A stretch of DNA of 10,787 nt from an uncultured Ruminococcus sp. Its GTDB lineage: Bacteria > Bacillota > Clostridia > Oscillospirales > Acutalibacteraceae. The notes beneath the pieces were generated by a model. That model ran no database searches, was not told where the DNA came from, and worked only from the letters and a program-made list of their open reading frames with translations. The stretch covers positions 1 through 10,787 of the forward strand of contig CAJOHT010000061.1 in NCBI GenBank assembly GCA_905234305.1, read 5' to 3'. Shown here piece by piece: positions 1-7,006 of the stretch. Every line of letters starts with the position of its first letter. Positions within the stretch are counted from its first letter, which is position 1. Position numbers and translations under genes: made by a program.

Positions 1-1
1 T

Positions 2-454
2 CTAAAAAAATATAAGATTTCTTACAAGAAATTAGCGGAAATCAATTATTCCGATAACGGTATGATATACTCAATCAGCGCTAATACCGTTAATATCAAC
101 AGAATCAAATCAGATATTACCACGGAAATTCAAAATGAACTGGACAAGAATAAAATTTACTCATTTTCATTACCTTTAGGGACGTTTACGGATATAACGC
201 TGCTTAGTACGTTAGGACCTGATATAATTATTTCATTTGCGTTAACAGGCTCTGTCAACTGCAAGCTCATCAGTACATTTGAAAGCGCGGGAGTAAATCA
301 AACCATACATCATATAAAACTTATCGCGAAAACAAAGGTTATTTCCATAAGTCCCGAATACAGCGAGGAGTTCAATTTTAAAACGGATTATGAGATTGCT
401 CAAACCGTAATTGTTGGTGAAATTCCTTCAACATACGCAGATATTGTGAGATAA
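2..454 (+). CDS. yunB: Sporulation protein YunB, C-terminal part (5' end outside window)
   Basis: The reading frame is open from base 2 with no stop, so the gene begins left of the window; the ATG at 62 is an internal methionine rather than a convincing start, since no ribosome binding site precedes it. About 150 residues are visible. They match the C-terminal domain of the YunB family: the 'NTVNINRIKSDIT' segment, 'LPLGTFTDITLLSTLGP', 'FESAGVNQTIHHIKL' and the closing 'AQTVIVGEIPSTYADI'. YunB is a small membrane-anchored protein of endospore formers, in B. subtilis made in the mother cell under sigma-E control and needed for proper spores; its biochemical role is not known. The N-terminal membrane segment would lie upstream and cannot be checked. 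The gene is separated from the next one by 108 bp with its own promoter, so it is probably not part of the miaB operon. The family call rests on remembered motifs, and I regard it as strong. Confidence 0.85.
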   Translation, partial: LKKYKISYKKLAEINYSDNGMIYSISANTVNINRIKSDITTEIQNELDKNKIYSFSLPLGTFTDITLLSTLGPDIIISFALTGSVNCKLISTFESAGVNQTIHHIKLIAKTKVISISPEYSEEFNFKTDYEIAQTVIVGEIPSTYADIVR

Positions 455-463
455 TATAAGGGC

Positions 464-477
464 TAACACAAAATATA
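464..477 (+). repeat. Direct copy of the operator-like arm
   Basis: TAACACAAAATATA at 464-477 matches the left arm of the downstream inverted repeat (TAGCACAAAATCTA, 486-499) at 12 of 14 positions, in the same orientation and exactly 22 bp upstream, roughly two helical turns. With the inverted copy at 511-524 there are three related units in 61 bp. The region is very AT-rich, so part of the match could be chance. Confidence 0.35.
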
Positions 478-485
478 GAAATTTT

Positions 486-524
486 TAGCACAAAATCTAT
501 TGTAATATTATAGAGTTTGTGCTA
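486..524 (+). terminator. Inverted repeat; possible yunB terminator and/or operator
   Basis: The left arm TAGCACAAAATCTA (486-499) is the reverse complement of TAGAGTTTGTGCTA (511-524) apart from one A-G mismatch (495/515). T500 and A510 can add a further pair, leaving a loop of about nine bases. As RNA it would form a long AU-rich hairpin, followed at 528-532 by five T's after an interrupting TAA. This fits a modest intrinsic terminator for the yunB-like gene ending at 454. The right arm also contains most of the promoter -10 box, so the palindrome could instead be a protein-binding operator. The symmetry is seen directly; the function is inference. Confidence 0.55.
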
Positions 525-528
525 TAAT
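500..528 (+). promoter_or_regulatory. Sigma-A-type extended -10 promoter for the miaB operon
   Basis: A perfect TATAAT lies at 523-528, preceded by TGC (520-522), which makes an extended -10 element. TTGTAA at 500-505 matches the TTGACA consensus at four of six positions, with an optimal 17-bp spacer. Transcription would start near 534-536, giving a leader of about 28 bases before the miaB start at 563. No other promoter this good is apparent between the operon genes, whose gaps are too short, so it probably drives everything from miaB rightward. The -35 sits in the loop and the -10 in the right arm of the 486-524 palindrome. Confidence 0.7.
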
Positions 529-562
529 TTTTAAGATATTGATTAGATTGGGGTAATTTGTT

Positions 563-1981
563 TTGGAAGAAAAATACAGTTCATTAAATGACTTTAATAA
601 TTCCCAAAGTGAATACCTTGATCTTATATTTGAGATAATGGAAAAACGTAAACGTTCCGATAAGCCTGTAGCATATATTCGTACATACGGCTGTCAGCAA
701 AATGTTGCTGACGGTGAACGGATTAAAGGTATGCTTTATAAGGCGGGATTTGAATTTGATGACAAGCCTGATAACGCCGACATTATCATTTTTAATACCT
801 GCGCTGTACGTGAGCATGCCGAGGACAGGGTTTTCGGAAATGTCGGCGCTTTAAAAAATCTTAAAAGAAAATACCCGAATACTTTAATTGCTTTATGCGG
901 CTGTATGATGGAGCAAAAGCATATTGCCGACAGAATGTATAAGAGCTTTCCGTATGTAGGGCTTGTATTCGGAACCCACGCGCTTCATATTTTCCCCGAG
1001 CTTTTGTACCGAGCTTTATCAAGCGGCAAGCGCGTGTATATGCGTGATAATGACGACAGCCTTATTCATGAGGGAATTCCAGTTAAACGCGATGGGAGAT
1101 TTAAGGGTTGGCTTCCGATTATGTACGGTTGCAATAATTTCTGCACTTATTGTATCGTTCCGTATGTAAGGGGAAGAGAGCGCAGCCGTGAAAAGGATAT
1201 TATTCTTTCTGAAGCTAAAGATATGATTAACAGCGGTTATAAGGATATTACTCTTTTAGGTCAGAATGTTAATTCCTACGGAAAAAATCTAAAGAACGGT
1301 GTAAGTTTTTCCGAGCTTATAAGAGAGATTGACTCTTTTGACGGAGATTATTGGCTCAGGTTTATGACTTCCCATCCTAAGGATTGTACTAAAGAGCTTA
1401 TTGATACTATAGCTGACTCAAAGCATATCAGTAAACATCTTCATCTTCCTTTCCAGTCAGGTTCAAGCAGAATACTTAAGCTGATGAACCGCCATTATGA
1501 CAGGCAAAAGTACCTTGAAATCGTGAATTACGCTAAGAATAAAATAGAAGACGTATCGCTTACCAGTGACGTTATAGTAGGCTTTCCCGGAGAAACCTAC
1601 GAGGATTTTAAAGAAACGCTGTCTTTAATAAAGGAAGTAGAATTCACTTCGCTGTTTACATTTATCTATTCTCCCAGAGTCGGTACTCCCGCGGCTTCAA
1701 TGAACGATCCCGTATCTGCCGAGGAAAAATCAAAATGGTTTCAGGAGCTTTTGGATGTTCAGGAGGAAATCGCCTCAAAGCGCTGTAAGGCTATGGTAGG
1801 TACTACCCAGAAAGTGTTAGTGGAATCCGAAAAAGGAAAAGACGGAATACTTAATTGCCGTACCTCGGGAAACATTATTGTAGAAGTAAAGGGTTCCGAT
1901 GAATATATAGGAACTTTTCAAAATGTAAAAGTTACCGAGTCAGGTAATTGGATTTTAAGAGGTAATTTAATAAAGGAGTAA
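563..1981 (+). CDS. miaB: tRNA-2-methylthio-N6-dimethylallyladenosine synthase MiaB
   Basis: MiaB is a cytoplasmic radical-SAM enzyme that adds a methylthio group to C2 of i6A37 in tRNAs reading UNN codons, the step after MiaA. All three domains are visible. The N-terminal UPF0004 domain has the three auxiliary-cluster cysteines C44 ('YGCQQN'), C80 ('NTCAVRE') and C114 ('CGCMMEQ'). The radical-SAM core has CX3CX2C at C190, C194 and C197 ('YGCNNFCTYC') followed by 'VRGRERSR'. A TRAM-type domain closes the protein (about residues 405-470). The length of 472 residues is normal, including an N-terminal extension of about 35 residues as in other Firmicutes. The start is TTG at 563, with GGGG at 550-553 as a weak ribosome binding site nine bases upstream; the next in-frame ATG (638, residue 26) would still keep the catalytic domains, so the start is less certain than the product. 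It is the first gene of the operon. Confidence 0.96.
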   Translation: MEEKYSSLNDFNNSQSEYLDLIFEIMEKRKRSDKPVAYIRTYGCQQNVADGERIKGMLYKAGFEFDDKPDNADIIIFNTCAVREHAEDRVFGNVGALKNLKRKYPNTLIALCGCMMEQKHIADRMYKSFPYVGLVFGTHALHIFPELLYRALSSGKRVYMRDNDDSLIHEGIPVKRDGRFKGWLPIMYGCNNFCTYCIVPYVRGRERSREKDIILSEAKDMINSGYKDITLLGQNVNSYGKNLKNGVSFSELIREIDSFDGDYWLRFMTSHPKDCTKELIDTIADSKHISKHLHLPFQSGSSRILKLMNRHYDRQKYLEIVNYAKNKIEDVSLTSDVIVGFPGETYEDFKETLSLIKEVEFTSLFTFIYSPRVGTPAASMNDPVSAEEKSKWFQELLDVQEEIASKRCKAMVGTTQKVLVESEKGKDGILNCRTSGNIIVEVKGSDEYIGTFQNVKVTESGNWILRGNLIKE

Positions 1982-1984
1982 AAT

Positions 1985-2389
1985 ATGGATTTAATTAAAA
2001 AAACAAGAGAGCTTGGAAAACTCATCCAGCAGGAAGAGTCTTATATAAAAATGAAATCCGCCGAGAAAAACGCGGACGCTGATACAGAACTCCAGGAGTT
2101 AATTAAGGAGTTTAATTTAAAACGTCTTAGTATTAATGTTGAAACTCAAAAAGTTGATAAAGACGGCGAAAAAATCGCTAGATTGAATAAGGAAATGCAA
2201 AGCATTTATGCTGATATTATGGCTAACGAGAATATGAAGTCTTATAATGAGGCTAAACAGGAATTTGACCAAATCACGGGACGAGTTTTGACTATTCTTC
2301 AAAATTCAATAGCGGGAGAAGATCCTGAAACAACCGATGTTTCAGACTCCTGTACGGGAAGCTGTTCTACCTGCGGAGGCTGCGGTTAA
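1985..2389 (+). CDS. ymcA: RicA/YlbF-family protein with four-cysteine C-terminal tail
   Basis: This 134-residue, mostly helical, charged cytoplasmic protein has the pattern of the YlbF/YmcA family (helices around 'TRELGKLIQQEESYIKM', 'LIKEFNLKRLSINVE' and 'SYNEAKQEFDQI'). The C-terminal tail holds C123, C127, C130 and C133 in a CX3CX2CX2C arrangement. In B. subtilis, RicA (YmcA), RicF (YlbF) and RicT form a complex that carries [4Fe-4S] clusters, affects RNase Y-dependent RNA processing, and influences competence, sporulation and biofilm formation. RicA is encoded there directly after miaB and before mutS, as here, which favours RicA over YlbF; Clostridia often carry generic family members, so the exact orthologue is inference. 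AAAGGAG at 1972-1978 overlaps the miaB stop and lies six bases before this ATG, an excellent ribosome binding site that implies coupled translation. The gap to miaB is three bases. Confidence 0.8.
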   Translation: MDLIKKTRELGKLIQQEESYIKMKSAEKNADADTELQELIKEFNLKRLSINVETQKVDKDGEKIARLNKEMQSIYADIMANENMKSYNEAKQEFDQITGRVLTILQNSIAGEDPETTDVSDSCTGSCSTCGGCG

Positions 2390-2412
2390 CAGCATTTACA
2401 ATTTTTAATGAA

Positions 2413-2417
2413 AGGAG
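2413..2417 (+). promoter_or_regulatory. Ribosome binding site that fixes the mutS start
   Basis: AGGAG at 2413-2417 (within AAAGGAG) lies eight bases before TTG at 2426 but downstream of the ATG at 2408. A start at the ATG would put the only good ribosome binding site inside the coding region and leave that ATG with none, so the TTG is the better start. Confidence 0.75.
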
Positions 2418-2425
2418 TGAGTTTA

Positions 2426-5020
2426 TTGGATAAACTATCGCCGATGATGCAGCAGTATTTAAAAATTAAAGATGAAAATAAAGACAGTATACTATTTTTT
2501 AGACTCGGTGATTTCTACGAAATGTTCTTTGAAGACGCTAAACTTGCGTCAAAGGAGCTTGAACTCACTCTTACTGGAAGAGATTGCGGGCTTAAGGAAC
2601 GCGCTCCGATGTGCGGTGTACCGTATCATAGCTGCGAGTCTTATATCGCCCGTCTTGTACAAAAAGGTTATAAGGTAGCTATCTGTGAACAGATGGAAGA
2701 TCCCGCTAAGGCTAAATCAATTGTCCAGAGGGATATTGTACGAGTTGTAACTCCAGGTACTGTTATTGAAAGCAGTATGCTTGATGAAAGCCGAAACAAC
2801 TATATTTCCTGTGTTTATTCCGAAAACAAAAATGTTGCGATGTGTTTTTGTGATATTTCTACAGGAGAATTATATGTCACAAGTTTCAGCGGTAAAGACT
2901 GCGTAGAGAAAATCAAAAGCCAGCTTACGGGTTATAATCCCCGCGAACTTCTTATCGGCGGAGATATAGTTAACTTTACCGAGCTTTCTTCTTTTATAAA
3001 GGATAAGCTGTCTACTGCGGTAGAAATGCTTCCTGATGATGATTTTGCTTATATTACGTGTGACGGCATAGTTAAAAGCCAGTTTTCTTCGGATTACGAC
3101 GCTGTTAAAGATAATTATACTATTATTTCTGCTTTAGGAGCATTAATCTCTTATCTTAAAAACACTCAAAAGAACGGTCTCGAAAGAATTAACCATATTA
3201 ATATCTTTTTTGAAGACCAATATATGAAACTTGATTTTAATACCCAGCGAAATCTTGAGCTTACTCAAACTATGTTGACTAAGGAAAAGAGAGGTTCTCT
3301 GCTTTGGGTTCTTGATAAAACCAAAACTTCAATGGGTAAAAGACTTTTAAGAAGCTGGGTTGAAAAACCTTTATTAAATGTTACAAAAATCATCAATCGT
3401 CAGAGCGCCGTTGAAGAACTTGTTAACGATACTGTTTTAAGACTTGATTTAACAGCCGCATTAATCGGTATATTTGATATCGAAAGATTGATGACTAATA
3501 TAGTTTACGGTTCAGCTAAAGGGCGTGAGCTTCGTTCGCTTGCGAGCGCCGTAGAAAGACTTCCTCAGATTAAAAACCTGCTCGAGAACACCAAATCAAG
3601 TATGCTCAAAAGAATATATAACAATTTAGATACTTTAGAGGATATCTATAAGCTGATTGACGACGCTATTGTTGAAGAACCTCCGTTTTCCGTTAAAGAA
3701 GGCGGAATTATAAAACGCGGCTATAACGAGGAACTTGACCTTGTATCCGAGGATATGAATAATTCCACGGGAATTCTTTCTAAACTCGAGGAAGAACAGC
3801 GTGAAGCTACAAAAATTCCCAAGCTCAGAGTCGGGTATAACAGAGTATTCGGTTATTATATTGAAGTAACAAATTCATATAAAAATATGGTACCTGATAC
3901 TTATATACGTAAACAGACTTTAACTAACTGCGAGCGTTATATTACCGAGGAATTAAAAAATATAGAAGGCAGAATTCTCGGCGCTAAGGATAAAGCGGTA
4001 GCGCTGGAGTATAAACTTTTTGATGATATCCGTAAAAAGGTAGCTTCTCAGCTTGAACGTATTCAGAGAACCGCTTCGGCAATTGCCGCTTTGGATGTAT
4101 TGAACTCATTCGCGAATGTAGCCTGCGATAATCGTTATATTCGCCCTGATGTTAATCTTAAGGATTGCGTTATTCTTAAGGATAGCCGTCATCCAGTAGT
4201 TGAACAGCTTTTAAACGGCGCGCCTTTCGTGCCGAATGATGTTTTCTTAAACTGTAACGCTAACAGAGTAGCTATAATTACAGGTCCCAATATGGCTGGT
4301 AAATCTACATATATGCGTCAGGTTGCGTTAATTGTTCTTATGGCTCAAATAGGAAGTTTTGTGCCTGCGGCTTCGGCAGAAATAGGTATTGTCGACAGTA
4401 TTTTTACCCGTGTCGGCGCTTCGGACGATTTAGCTTCGGGACAGTCAACTTTTATGGTTGAGATGAGCGAGGTCGCTAATATCGTAACTAACGCAACCTC
4501 AAAGTCACTGCTTATTCTTGATGAAATCGGACGCGGAACATCTACATTCGACGGTATGAGTATCGCGAGAGCGGTGCTTGAATATGTCGCCGATAAAAAG
4601 AAGCTGGGCGCAAAAGCGCTTTTCGCTACTCATTACCATGAGCTGACGGTTCTTGAGGATGATATTGACGGTGTAAATAATTATAATATAGCCGTTAAGA
4701 AAAAGGGTGATGATATTACCTTCCTGAGACGGATTGTTCCGGGTGGAGCTGATGACAGCTACGGTATCGAGGTCGCTAAACTCGCGGGCGTACCTGATTA
4801 TATAACTTCGCGCGCTAAGGAAATTCTTTCAGAACTTGAAAGCGGGAATAATGAAAGAATTCTAAATAAACCTAAGAAATCTGCTCAGGATATTGAGCAG
4901 CTGAGTTTAATGCCCAGTATTGACTCAGCGATTGCAGAAAAACTTAAAGGCGTAGATTTAAATACACTAACTCCGATTGAAGCGATGAATCTGCTTTATG
5001 AATTAAAAAATATGATTTAA
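2426..5020 (+). CDS. mutS: DNA mismatch repair protein MutS
   Basis: MutS is the mismatch-recognition ATPase that binds mispairs and small loops as a dimer and recruits MutL. From the preferred TTG start it is 864 residues, standard for MutS1. Domain I has the mismatch-wedging Phe-X-Glu as F30-Y31-E32 ('LGDFYEMF'). The connector, lever and clamp domains follow. The C-terminal ABC-type ATPase has Walker A 'GPNMAGKST' (620-628), the signature-like 'DDLASGQSTFMVEM', Walker B 'LILDEIGRGTSTFDG' with D699-E700, and the 'FATHYHEL' switch histidine. The tail ends in the helical 'LTPIEAMNLLYELK', typical of the dimerisation region. An in-frame ATG at 2408 would add six residues, but the ribosome binding site at 2413-2417 argues against it. 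All key residues are present, so it should be active. mutL begins 11 bases after its stop. Confidence 0.97.
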   Translation: MDKLSPMMQQYLKIKDENKDSILFFRLGDFYEMFFEDAKLASKELELTLTGRDCGLKERAPMCGVPYHSCESYIARLVQKGYKVAICEQMEDPAKAKSIVQRDIVRVVTPGTVIESSMLDESRNNYISCVYSENKNVAMCFCDISTGELYVTSFSGKDCVEKIKSQLTGYNPRELLIGGDIVNFTELSSFIKDKLSTAVEMLPDDDFAYITCDGIVKSQFSSDYDAVKDNYTIISALGALISYLKNTQKNGLERINHINIFFEDQYMKLDFNTQRNLELTQTMLTKEKRGSLLWVLDKTKTSMGKRLLRSWVEKPLLNVTKIINRQSAVEELVNDTVLRLDLTAALIGIFDIERLMTNIVYGSAKGRELRSLASAVERLPQIKNLLENTKSSMLKRIYNNLDTLEDIYKLIDDAIVEEPPFSVKEGGIIKRGYNEELDLVSEDMNNSTGILSKLEEEQREATKIPKLRVGYNRVFGYYIEVTNSYKNMVPDTYIRKQTLTNCERYITEELKNIEGRILGAKDKAVALEYKLFDDIRKKVASQLERIQRTASAIAALDVLNSFANVACDNRYIRPDVNLKDCVILKDSRHPVVEQLLNGAPFVPNDVFLNCNANRVAIITGPNMAGKSTYMRQVALIVLMAQIGSFVPAASAEIGIVDSIFTRVGASDDLASGQSTFMVEMSEVANIVTNATSKSLLILDEIGRGTSTFDGMSIARAVLEYVADKKKLGAKALFATHYHELTVLEDDIDGVNNYNIAVKKKGDDITFLRRIVPGGADDSYGIEVAKLAGVPDYITSRAKEILSELESGNNERILNKPKKSAQDIEQLSLMPSIDSAIAEKLKGVDLNTLTPIEAMNLLYELKNMI

Positions 5021-5030
5021 GAGGTAAGTA

Positions 5031-6272
5031 ATGGGTGTCATAAACGTTCTTGATAAGCATGTTGCCGAGCTTATTGCGGCGGGTGAGGTTGTTGAAAGAC
5101 CTGCTTCTGCTATAAAAGAAATGATTGAAAATTCAATAGACGCTGGTGCAACTGATATTCAGGTTGAGATTCAGAACGGCGGCATCACATTTATGAGGGT
5201 TACAGATAACGGCTCCGGTATTATGCGCGATGATATCAAGCTCGCGTTTTTACCTCATGCGACAAGCAAGATAAAACTTGAAAACGACCTCGACAGTATC
5301 TCGACTCTTGGTTTTAGAGGCGAGGCGCTTTCGTCAATTTCTTCTGTGGCTAAACTACAGCTTTTAACACGGAATGTTAATGAAGAGCTTGGCACTTCCT
5401 ATATAATAGAAGGCGGGGAAGAGATTGCTTTAGAAGACGCGGGTTGTCCTGTCGGTACAACAATGATTGTACGGGATTTGTTTTATAATATTCCTGCTCG
5501 AATGAAGTTTTTAAAAAAAGACAGAGCCGAGGGTAACGCTGTAGCTAATGTTATTGATAAAACGGCGCTTTCTCATCCCGAGATTGCCTTCACTTTTATT
5601 CGCGATGGTAAACGCGTATTAAAGACGTCTGGTGACGGAAAAATTAAATCAGCTATTTATTCAGTATACGGACGTGATTTTACGGGCGGATTAATCCCTG
5701 TCGATTATGAACTCAGCGGGATAAAGGTTCAGGGCTATATTACGAAACCCGTTAACGCGCGTGCTAACCGTGGAATGCAGAATTTTTTTATCAACGGACG
5801 TTATGTTAAATCTCTTACTGCTATGGCTGCGCTTGAGGAAGCGTGCAAGGGCAGCGTTATGGTTGGAAAATTTCCTGCTTGCGTTCTATATTTATCCGTA
5901 CCTTTTGAGGCAATAGACGTAAATGTTCATCCCTCAAAAATTGAAGTGCGTTTTATTAACGAGCGTCCTGTTTTTGACGCGGTATATCACGCGGTTAAAA
6001 CTTCTTTACAGAATAACGACGAGAGAAAAGCTCTTGTGTTTAATAATAAAAGTCAAAATAACGCTTTTTCCGATATCAGGAAACCTAAACCTTTTGTCGC
6101 TTCGCCATCCGTTTTTGAAAAAACGGAAACTAAAAAGAGTGAGGACCCTTTTTCCAGACTTGAAGGTGCAATTAAGAATGCTAAACCGCTCGGCGATTTA
6201 AAAACTAATGTAGCGGATATCGGCTCGCCTCTTGATATATATTCTAAAGTTCGGAAAATATCGAAAAAATAA
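5031..6272 (+). CDS. mutL: MutL N-terminal half: GHKL ATPase domain (frame broken in linker)
   Basis: MutL couples mismatch recognition by MutS to strand incision. This 413-residue open frame contains the complete N-terminal ATPase and transducer domains. The GHKL motifs are E30...E33-N34 ('KEMIENSIDAGAT'), D59-N60-G61-S62-G63, 'HATSKI' (76-81), 'GFRGEALSSIS' (94-104) and 'GTTMIVRDLFYNIPAR' (142-157). The transducer motif 'DVNVHPSKIEVRF' starts at 296 with K303 at the conserved lysine position. After about residue 330 comes a polar, Lys/Pro/Ser-rich linker. The frame stops at a TAA (6270-6272) inside this linker, and the C-terminal domain continues in the -1 frame. GAGG at 5021-5024 is six bases before the ATG. 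If translation stops here, the product would bind ATP but lack the dimerisation/endonuclease domain. The gene may be a pseudogene, carry a sequence error, or use an unusual decoding event. Confidence 0.93.
   Translation: MGVINVLDKHVAELIAAGEVVERPASAIKEMIENSIDAGATDIQVEIQNGGITFMRVTDNGSGIMRDDIKLAFLPHATSKIKLENDLDSISTLGFRGEALSSISSVAKLQLLTRNVNEELGTSYIIEGGEEIALEDAGCPVGTTMIVRDLFYNIPARMKFLKKDRAEGNAVANVIDKTALSHPEIAFTFIRDGKRVLKTSGDGKIKSAIYSVYGRDFTGGLIPVDYELSGIKVQGYITKPVNARANRGMQNFFINGRYVKSLTAMAALEEACKGSVMVGKFPACVLYLSVPFEAIDVNVHPSKIEVRFINERPVFDAVYHAVKTSLQNNDERKALVFNNKSQNNAFSDIRKPKPFVASPSVFEKTETKKSEDPFSRLEGAIKNAKPLGDLKTNVADIGSPLDIYSKVRKISKK
6245..6272 (+). other. mutL: One-base frameshift within mutL
   Basis: The upstream mutL frame is open until TAA at 6270-6272. 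The downstream frame, offset by -1, is open from just after a TAA at 6245-6247 to the natural stop at 7004-7006, so the slip must lie within about 6248-6269. From 5031 to 7006 is 1976 bases; one extra base would make 659 codons, a normal 658-residue MutL plus stop. The simplest reading is loss of one base in a short A run: A3 at 6246-6248, A4 at 6255-6258 or A6 at 6264-6269. Adding an A at the first run would give the smooth junction 'DIYSKSSENIEK'. The A6 run is preceded by G rather than A, so it is not the classical A-AAA-AAG slippery site, and I see no strong stem-loop after it. Confidence 0.85.
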
Positions 6273-6364
6273 TTAATGATAATGTAAAACCTGTTGATAC
6301 TGCAATTGCTGTTGAAGTTAACTCTAAAAAACCGAATATACCTGACGAGGAACTTATTAAACCA

Positions 6365-7006
6365 ATGACGGTAAAAAAAGCAGATGAAAAACCTGCTGAA
6401 AAAGAGCCTTCGCTTCTGTATGAACAGCCTGAAAATAAATTATCCTTTATAGGAGAGGCATTTAAGACCTATATTTTCGTAGAAAAAAACGATAAAGAAA
6501 TTATTATTATAGATAAACACGCTGCCCACGAGAGAATGATTTATGAGAAACTGAAGAAAGAGCGCGGAGCAGGTTTTTCGCAGATGCTTCTTCAGCCCGT
6601 AACTGTCGTACTTAATAAAAATGATTATGAAGCCGCTATAGCAAATCTTGATATGTTTACGGAATGCGCGTTTGATGTAGAGGATTTCGGCAACGGAACT
6701 TTGATTGTTAGAGCCGCTCCGCAGTATCTTGATTTAAATGACGTTGAGTCGTCAATTGTCGAGATGGCTGGATATATCGCTCAGAACAAAAAAGATATCC
6801 GAAGCGAAAAAATGGATTGGATTTACCATAATGTCGCTTGCAGAGCTGCTGTTAAAGGCGGAAATATAAGCACTAAGGAAGAACTTATTGATATTGCTAA
6901 TAAAATCGATAATGATCCTACCCTAAGATATTGTCCTCACGGCAGACCTGTCTGTGTTGTAATGAGTAAGTATGAGCTTGAAAAACAGTTCGGGAGAATA
7001 GTTTAA
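6365..7006 (+). CDS. mutL: MutL C-terminal half: dimerisation/endonuclease domain (out of frame)
   Basis: The frame continues upstream without a stop to 6248, encoding more linker; 6365 is only the first ATG, with a poorly placed GAGG (6347-6350) 14 bases upstream, so independent initiation would be weak. The 213 residues form the MutL C-terminal domain. They include the metal-binding endonuclease motif DQHA(X)2E(X)4E as 'DKHAAHERMIYE' (6512-6547), a beta-clamp-binding-like 'QMLLQP' (6581-6598) at the place of QEMIVP in B. subtilis MutL, 'NVACRAAVKGG', and the second metal motif 'CPHGRP' (6932-6949). This marks the nicking type of MutL found in bacteria that lack MutH. All catalytic motifs are intact, so the domain shows no decay despite being out of frame. 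miaA starts immediately after the stop. Confidence 0.9.
   Translation: MTVKKADEKPAEKEPSLLYEQPENKLSFIGEAFKTYIFVEKNDKEIIIIDKHAAHERMIYEKLKKERGAGFSQMLLQPVTVVLNKNDYEAAIANLDMFTECAFDVEDFGNGTLIVRAAPQYLDLNDVESSIVEMAGYIAQNKKDIRSEKMDWIYHNVACRAAVKGGNISTKEELIDIANKIDNDPTLRYCPHGRPVCVVMSKYELEKQFGRIV

Noticed and set aside
455..562. Riboswitch or small RNA in the intergenic region before miaB
   Set aside because: The predicted transcript leader is only about 28 bases, too short for a riboswitch, and the only structure is the palindrome overlapping the promoter.
584..817. Minus-strand 77-residue open frame inside miaB
   Set aside because: It lies wholly over the conserved N-terminal MiaB domain, has no recognisable motif, and looks like a shadow of the coding strand.
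2390..2425. Possible promoter or attenuator between the RicA-like gene and mutS
   Set aside because: Only 36 bases are available; no -10/-35 pair or hairpin stands out beyond the ribosome binding site.
5923..6201. Overlapping plus-strand 92-residue frame inside mutL
   Set aside because: It lies in another frame over the MutL transducer/linker region, has no family features, and is not the frame of the C-terminal half.
6260..6272. Programmed -1 ribosomal frameshift site in mutL at the A6 run
   Set aside because: In the reading frame the run is TCG AAA AAA TAA, so the base before the tandem AAA codons is G, not A; the first tRNA would have to re-pair with GAA. No strong downstream hairpin and no upstream Shine-Dalgarno-like stimulator was seen. 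A mutation or sequence error is simpler, though not excluded by eye alone.
6276..6289. ATG codons just after the mutL stop as a restart for the C-terminal half
   Set aside because: ATG at 6276 and at 6282 are both in the original frame and run straight into TAA at 6285, so neither leads into the C-terminal domain.
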